Source of the DNA: Gemmatimonadales bacterium
Lineage (GTDB): Bacteria > Gemmatimonadota > Gemmatimonadetes > Longimicrobiales > Gaopeijiaceae
Assembly (NCBI GenBank): GCA_007695225.1
Contig: REED01000110.1
Span: forward strand, 18,464-82,463
Length of the DNA: 64,000 bases
Direction of reading: 5' to 3'
In this document: piece by piece, positions 60,569-64,000 of the stretch
Layout: each line of letters opens with the position of its first letter
Position numbering within the stretch: the stretch's first letter is position 1
Translations under genes and position numbers: made by a program
Notes under the pieces: generated by a model
Seen by the model: only the letters and a program-made list of their open reading frames with translations
Databases searched by the model: none
What the model was told of the DNA's origin: nothing

Positions 60569-60807
60569 GAGAAGCGCTTCCGAGCGGTACTGAGGGCCTC
60601 GTCCACCTTGTCCCTCACCTCCTCGGAAATGTCCTCCCACCGGTCCGTTGCGGTATCCCGAAGGTCATCTGCCGCCCGATGGATCCGCTTCCGGGTCTTC
60701 TTCCCCGAGTCGGGGGCCATGAGGAGCGCAACGCCTGCGCCGATGGCCGCCCCACAGATCAGGCCGGATAGAAAGTTGAAGAGTCGGGCGTCGTCATCGT
60801 ATTCCAT
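60565..60807 (-). CDS. YtxH-like small membrane protein, 80 aa
   Basis: One N-terminal hydrophobic segment (LFNFLSGLICGAAIGAGVALLMAP) followed by SGKKTRKRI and a long charged helix (AADDLRDTATDRWEDISEEVRDKVDEAL) is the YtxH domain layout. Members are small envelope or stress-associated proteins of unclear function. AGGAG lies 8 nt before the ATG at 60807, which sets the start. The stop overlaps the next gene's CTG as CTGA. Confidence 0.82.
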   Translation of the reverse strand: MEYDDDARLFNFLSGLICGAAIGAGVALLMAPDSGKKTRKRIHRAADDLRDTATDRWEDISEEVRDKVDEALSTARKRFS

Positions 60808-61085
60808 TCTGGTTCTCCTTGAAGTTTGCACTCGCCTGCGCATTCAGGCTTCGGGGGTCTGCCGCACGTTCCGGCGCTCGGCCCGGGCCCGGCTTGGGAT
60901 GCCACGGTTCGGATACCATTCCACACGCCGGAAGGTCCACCTCGCTCCCCAGGCGGCCCTTCACGGCACTCCTCGGATCCCCCTCCCGGTGGTGGGGATG
61001 CAGGGATCTCCCCATATTGTAGGGTTTAGGATCCCTGGGCCACTTCCCGCTCTCTCCTGCCCATGCTCGACCCCGGAACCACGAA

Positions 61086-61712
61086 ATGGTCAATCCCCAC
61101 GCATCCGATCCGGCCGGACCGCAGTCGGCCCCCGCACCCCATTCGGCAACCTTCCCCGCTCTCAGCCTGGACGACCTGACCCGCATTCTCCAAGCGGGAC
61201 AGGACGAGCCCGGGGGGGGCTCCTCCGCTTCGGCGCTTCAGAGGGCGGGCTTCGCCGCCGGAGAGGGCCTCTTTCGGGAGTTTGCCGCTGGCATTCCCGG
61301 CAAGGATCCCGCTTCCCTGGACGGGGAAAGGTTCTGGGAGGTTCTGGCCCGGTTCTTCGAGCGCCGCGGTTGGGGACGGATCAGCCAGTCCCGCGTCCAC
61401 CCCGGAATGGGACTCCTCACCGCCTGGGACTGGGCCGAGACCCGGAATGCCGAGACTGGGCACGGCAGGACCGGGGACGGCAAGACTGGGCATGGGGGGC
61501 GAGGCTCGGCCGGCTGCCCCATCTCCACCGGAATGCTTGCGAGGGTCCTGGGAGAGGTGGCCCAGGGGCCCGTCGCCGTGCTCCAGGTGGCCTGTCCATC
61601 CCGGGGAGATGATGCCTGCCAGTTTCTTTTTGGGCATGAAGACGCGGTCCACCGGAGCTACGACCTCCTCCGGGAGGGTGTGCCCCTGGACCACATCCTG
61701 GAGCAGGTCTGA
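61086..61712 (+). CDS. V4R-like domain protein with a tandem-repeat insertion, 208 aa
   Basis: The C-terminal half (GCPISTGMLARVLGEVAQGPVAVLQVACPSRGDDACQFLFG) has the conserved C-P-x-x-x-G-x-L and D-A-C-x-F pattern of V4R (4-vinyl reductase-type) sensory domains, including two cysteines typical of the small-molecule or metal site. The N-terminal half is helical (LQRAGFAAGEGLFREFAAG). A TG-x-G-x repeat of three units sits between the halves. It is cytosolic, with no signal peptide. Its ligand is unknown. It precedes ruvX by 8 nt, so the two are probably co-transcribed. Confidence 0.7.
   Translation: MVNPHASDPAGPQSAPAPHSATFPALSLDDLTRILQAGQDEPGGGSSASALQRAGFAAGEGLFREFAAGIPGKDPASLDGERFWEVLARFFERRGWGRISQSRVHPGMGLLTAWDWAETRNAETGHGRTGDGKTGHGGRGSAGCPISTGMLARVLGEVAQGPVAVLQVACPSRGDDACQFLFGHEDAVHRSYDLLREGVPLDHILEQV
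61455..61499 (+). repeat. Three degenerate 15-bp repeats inside the V4R-like gene
   Basis: Units ACTGGGCACGGCAGG, ACCGGGGACGGCAAG and ACTGGGCATGGGGGG lie head to tail and encode TGHGR, TGDGK and TGHGG. Being in frame, copy-number change would only lengthen or shorten the hydrophilic insertion. Confidence 0.75.
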
Positions 61713-61720
61713 GCTCCTCT

Positions 61721-62173
61721 ATGAGCGGTTCGATGCGCGTCCTGGCCGTGGATTTCGGTGAGGTCCGTTTGGGACTGGCGGTAAGCGATCCCACCGGGAC
61801 GCTGGCCTCCCCCCTCCCCACGCTCCGCCGACGGCGCGGGAAACGCCCCCCCTTGCGCGCCCTCCAGGAGACCGCCGAGAGCCATGGGGTGGAGGCCCTG
61901 GTTTTCGGTCTCCCCCTGGAGCTCTCCGGGGAGGAGACCGCGTGGACCCGGGAGGTGCGCCAGGTGGGAGAGGCCCTGGGGGAGCGGCTCCAGCTTCCCG
62001 TGCACTTCGTGGATGAGCGGATGACCTCGGTTCGGGCCGAACGCCTCGTCCGCAGCTCCGGGCTCCCCCGGGGCCGTCGGGAGGAGAAGGAACGGGTGGA
62101 TGCCGGTGCGGCCGTCCTCATCCTCCAACACTGGCTCGACCTGCGGCGAAAGGGTCTGGAGGCGGGGCAATGA
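61721..62173 (+). CDS. ruvX: Putative pre-16S rRNA nuclease / Holliday junction resolvase-like YqgF, 150 aa
   Basis: RNase H-like fold. VLAVDFGEVRLGLAVSD supplies the first catalytic aspartate, VFGLPLELSGEE follows, VDERMTSVRAE supplies the glutamate and VDAGAAVLILQHWL the last aspartate. It processes the 5' end of 16S rRNA in E. coli. ATG 61721 is used; ATG 61733 (MRVLAVDFG) would be the shortest form. The stop overlaps mltG as ATGA, a common gene neighbour. Confidence 0.94.
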   Translation: MSGSMRVLAVDFGEVRLGLAVSDPTGTLASPLPTLRRRRGKRPPLRALQETAESHGVEALVFGLPLELSGEETAWTREVRQVGEALGERLQLPVHFVDERMTSVRAERLVRSSGLPRGRREEKERVDAGAAVLILQHWLDLRRKGLEAGQ

Positions 62174-63216
62174 CCCCGCTCGGTCTGCGATGGGCCCGGT
62201 GGGCGACACTCCCCCTGCTGCTGGTGGGAATCCTCGCCGCCTGCGGACCCCAGGAGGAGGAGGAGATGGGAGAACCCATACGGATCACGGTTCCTTCGGG
62301 GGCCTCCTTCCAGCAGGTCACCGATACCCTTGTGGCCCGCGACATCGTCGATCACCCCACCCTCTTCCGGGCGCTCGCGCGAGTGCGCGGGTACGACCGG
62401 CAGATCCGCGCGGGACTCTATGCCATCCCGCCGGGCGAAGGATGGTTCGCCCTCCTGGACCGCCTGGTGGAGGGGCGGGTGCTCACCGTACCGGTGACCA
62501 TCCCCGAAGGCTGGACGCTTCGGCAGATCGCCGCACGCCTGGCTGTGGTCGCGGAACTGGATGAAGAGGAGTTGCGTGCCCTGTTGGAAGCGCAGGAAGC
62601 TCACGAGGTGTGGGATGTGCCCGGTCCGGGACTGGAAGGTTACCTTTTTCCCGACACCTATCACTTCTCCCCAGGGAGCTCCCCCGAGACCATCGTCGGG
62701 ACCATGACCCGACGGTACCGGTCCATGTGGACACCGGAGCGCCGCGCCCGAGCGGAGGAACTGGGCTTCTCCGAGAAGGAAATCATGGCCCTTGCCTCCA
62801 TCGTCCAGGCGGAGGCGAGGGGAGACTCGGAGATGCCCCGAATCGCATCCGTCTTCCATAATCGGCTTCGAATCGGCTATCTCCTCCAGGCCGACCCCAC
62901 GGTGCAGTACGCCCTGGGTGAGCGACGGTCCCGCCTTTTCTATCGGGACATCGACTCGGTCGCCGACCATCCCTACAACACCTACACTCGGGGCGGCCTC
63001 CCCCCCGGTCCCATCGGCGCGGCGGGGGAAGCGGCCCTGGATGCCACCCTCCATCCGGAAACCAGCGACTACCTGTATTTCGTGGCGCGTCCGGATGGAA
63101 CGCACATCTTCACGCGGACGCTCCAGGAGCACAATCGCGCCCGGGTAGAAGCGCGAAGAATGTGGGATCGTCTTGAGATGGAGCGGCGCCGGGAGTCGGA
63201 AAACAGTTCGTCGTGA
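62170..63216 (+). CDS. mltG: Endolytic murein transglycosylase MltG, 348 aa
   Basis: Terminates nascent glycan strands next to the cytoplasmic membrane. A LysM-like N-terminal region (ITVPSGASFQQVTDTLVARDIV) is followed by GLEGYLFPDTYHF, ALASIVQAEARGDSEMPRIASVFHNRLRIGYLLQADPTVQYALG (catalytic Glu in QAEA), YNTYTRGGLPPGPI and DYLYFVARPDGTHIFT. The N-terminus ends in GILAAC, a lipobox at Cys25, instead of the simple TM anchor usual for MltG. It overlaps ruvX by ATGA and thiE by GTGA. Confidence 0.95.
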   Translation: MTPLGLRWARWATLPLLLVGILAACGPQEEEEMGEPIRITVPSGASFQQVTDTLVARDIVDHPTLFRALARVRGYDRQIRAGLYAIPPGEGWFALLDRLVEGRVLTVPVTIPEGWTLRQIAARLAVVAELDEEELRALLEAQEAHEVWDVPGPGLEGYLFPDTYHFSPGSSPETIVGTMTRRYRSMWTPERRARAEELGFSEKEIMALASIVQAEARGDSEMPRIASVFHNRLRIGYLLQADPTVQYALGERRSRLFYRDIDSVADHPYNTYTRGGLPPGPIGAAGEAALDATLHPETSDYLYFVARPDGTHIFTRTLQEHNRARVEARRMWDRLEMERRRESENSSS

Positions 63217-63878
63217 GTCGCCGCACACCCCACCCATTCCGGGACAAGCTCCGGCTGGTGGTGATCACCGACCGGGAACGGGCCGGCTCCCGGGGCGTCG
63301 AGGCCGTGGTGGACGCGGCTCTCCGCGGTGGAGCCAGGTGCATCCAGCTCCGTGAGAAGGTCCTTGGCGCTGGCGAAGTGCTTCCGCTGGCCCACCGTCT
63401 TCGGCGACAGACCCTGGCCCACGACGCTCTCTTCATCGTGAATGACCGGGTGGATCTGGCCCTGGCCTGCGCGGCCGACGGCGTCCACCTGGGGCCCGAC
63501 GACCTGCCCGTCCAGGAGGTTCGACGGATGGCCCCGGCGGACTTCCTCGTCGGGTTCTCCACCGACAACCCGGCCACCGCCGCCACCGCAGTCTCCGAAG
63601 GCGCGGACTACCTGGGGTGCGGCACCCTATGGCCCACCGCTTCCAAAGGGGATGCCGGAAGGGCCATCGGGCCGGGAGGGTTGGCCTCGGTCTGCGCGGC
63701 CGTCTCGGCCCCGGTGGTGGCCATCGGGGGCATCACCCTGGACCGACTTCCCCTCCTGAAGGACACCGGGGCCGCCGGCGTGGCCGTCATCCACGCCGTC
63801 ATGACTGCACGGGACCCGGAGTCCGTGGCCCGATCCTTCCTCACGGGCTTCTCGCCCGATCCGTCCCCGCCTTCCTGA
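63213..63878 (+). CDS. thiE: Thiamine-phosphate synthase, 221 aa
   Basis: Joins HMP-pyrophosphate and HET-phosphate to thiamine monophosphate. LVVITDRERAG, CIQLREK, LFIVNDRVDLALACAADGVHLGPDDLP, DYLGCGTLWPTASKGDAG and PVVAIGGITLDRLP are the ThiE motifs. The usual G-x-S-x-H stretch reads GFSTDN, a conservative family variation. TenI-like paralogues are possible but the phosphate-site motifs favour ThiE. The GTG start overlaps the mltG stop as GTGA. Confidence 0.9.
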   Translation: MSRRTPHPFRDKLRLVVITDRERAGSRGVEAVVDAALRGGARCIQLREKVLGAGEVLPLAHRLRRQTLAHDALFIVNDRVDLALACAADGVHLGPDDLPVQEVRRMAPADFLVGFSTDNPATAATAVSEGADYLGCGTLWPTASKGDAGRAIGPGGLASVCAAVSAPVVAIGGITLDRLPLLKDTGAAGVAVIHAVMTARDPESVARSFLTGFSPDPSPPS

Positions 63879-63903
63879 GTCTCCACCCGACATACAACGC
63901 AAA

Positions 63904-63944
63904 CGACCCCCCGGCCTGCCCATGTGGGGCGGACCGAGGGGTCG
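63904..63944 (-). terminator. rRNA operon terminator after 5S rRNA
   Basis: CGACCCC (63904-63910) and GGGGTCG (63938-63944) are the base of an imperfect GC-rich hairpin. On the minus strand it is followed by TTTGCGTTGTATG. It begins about 10 nt after the end of the 5S gene. Confidence 0.75.
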
Positions 63945-63952
63945 AAATGTGA

Positions 63953-64000
63953 GGCCGGCGACGACGTACTCTCCCACCGAGCTGCCCCGGCAGTACCATC
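63953..64000 (-). rRNA. rrf: 5S ribosomal RNA, 3' part
   Basis: The minus strand reads GATGGTACTGCCGGGGCAGC, then TCGGTGGGAGAGTACGTCG and TCGCCGGCC, the conserved 3' half of bacterial 5S rRNA (helices IV, V and the 3' arm of helix I). The gene runs off the right edge, so the 23S and 16S genes are expected beyond. The exact 3' end is approximate. Confidence 0.9.

Noticed and set aside
60569..60640. ATG 60640 as the start of the pyrimidine phosphorylase
   Set aside because: It would add 24 unconserved Gly-rich residues and overlap the YtxH gene by 76 nt, whereas CTG 60568 gives the family N-terminus.

Overview
The window is a GC-rich (well above 60% G+C), gene-dense bacterial chromosome segment. 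A SusC/SusD outer-membrane pair in a high-GC Gram-negative background, several large outer-membrane and lipoprotein genes, FtsEX with an EnvC-like partner, two parvulin-type periplasmic chaperones and frequent four-base stop/start overlaps together suggest Gemmatimonadota or a close relative. This is inference from gene content. The 5S rRNA fragment at the right edge leads into an rRNA operon that could settle the question. I see no prophage, insertion sequence, CRISPR array or tRNA gene.

Layout. 1-4.8 kb (minus): lepA (EF4), a PfkB sugar kinase, a STAS-HATPase protein, a STAS-like protein and a truncated Cys/Met PLP enzyme, read as one tightly coupled operon. 5.1-20.7 kb (plus): a beta-barrel-like secreted protein, DUF58 and BatA-type proteins, mfd, a parvulin lipoprotein, a SurA-like chaperone, pdxA, ftsE-ftsX-envC-like and holB. 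20.7-25.8 kb (minus): a LysM lytic transglycosylase, an alanine-glyoxylate-type aminotransferase, guaB with a structured leader, and a small unknown gene. 25.8-34.1 kb: a hexapeptide acyltransferase, apt, acs, an unknown gene, a Fur-family regulator with its own promoter and palindrome, a GlcD-like FAD oxidase and a PBP4-type peptidase. 34.1-39.7 kb: two small paralogous proteins, an EamA permease overlapping tail-to-tail with a zinc-ribbon membrane protein, an SH3-repeat protein, a beta-barrel protein and an M23 lipoprotein. 39.8-46.1 kb (minus): etfB-etfA preceded by tandem 19-bp repeats, an NhaC-type antiporter, mpg, and a large NYN-LOTUS-LOTUS-HhH protein. 46.2-50.2 kb (minus): an acyl-CoA ligase and cupin-folK-aroB. 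50.3-53.9 kb (plus): an orphan TonB-plug protein, a class A PBP and a DUF3343 protein. 54-60.8 kb (minus): a gene remnant interrupted by an amber codon, susD, susC, pyrimidine-nucleoside phosphorylase and a YtxH-like protein. 61-63.9 kb (plus): a V4R-like protein, ruvX, mltG and thiE. The end is the 3' part of a 5S rRNA with its terminator, on the minus strand.

Functional themes are cell-wall synthesis and remodelling (PBP1A-type, PBP4, MltD-type, MltG, FtsEX/EnvC, M23), outer-membrane biogenesis and uptake (SurA-like proteins, SusCD), nucleotide salvage and synthesis (guaB, apt, phosphorylase), cofactor synthesis (pdxA, folK, thiE), acyl-CoA and electron-transfer metabolism (acs, acyl-CoA ligase, EtfAB) and DNA maintenance (mfd, mpg, holB).

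The points I would look at first are the LOTUS-domain RNA-binding/nuclease-like protein; two genes (pdxA and the phosphorylase) whose only sensible start is a CTG inside a CTGA stop/start overlap; the guaB leader; the 19-bp direct repeats before etfB; and the amber-interrupted remnant before the susCD terminator.
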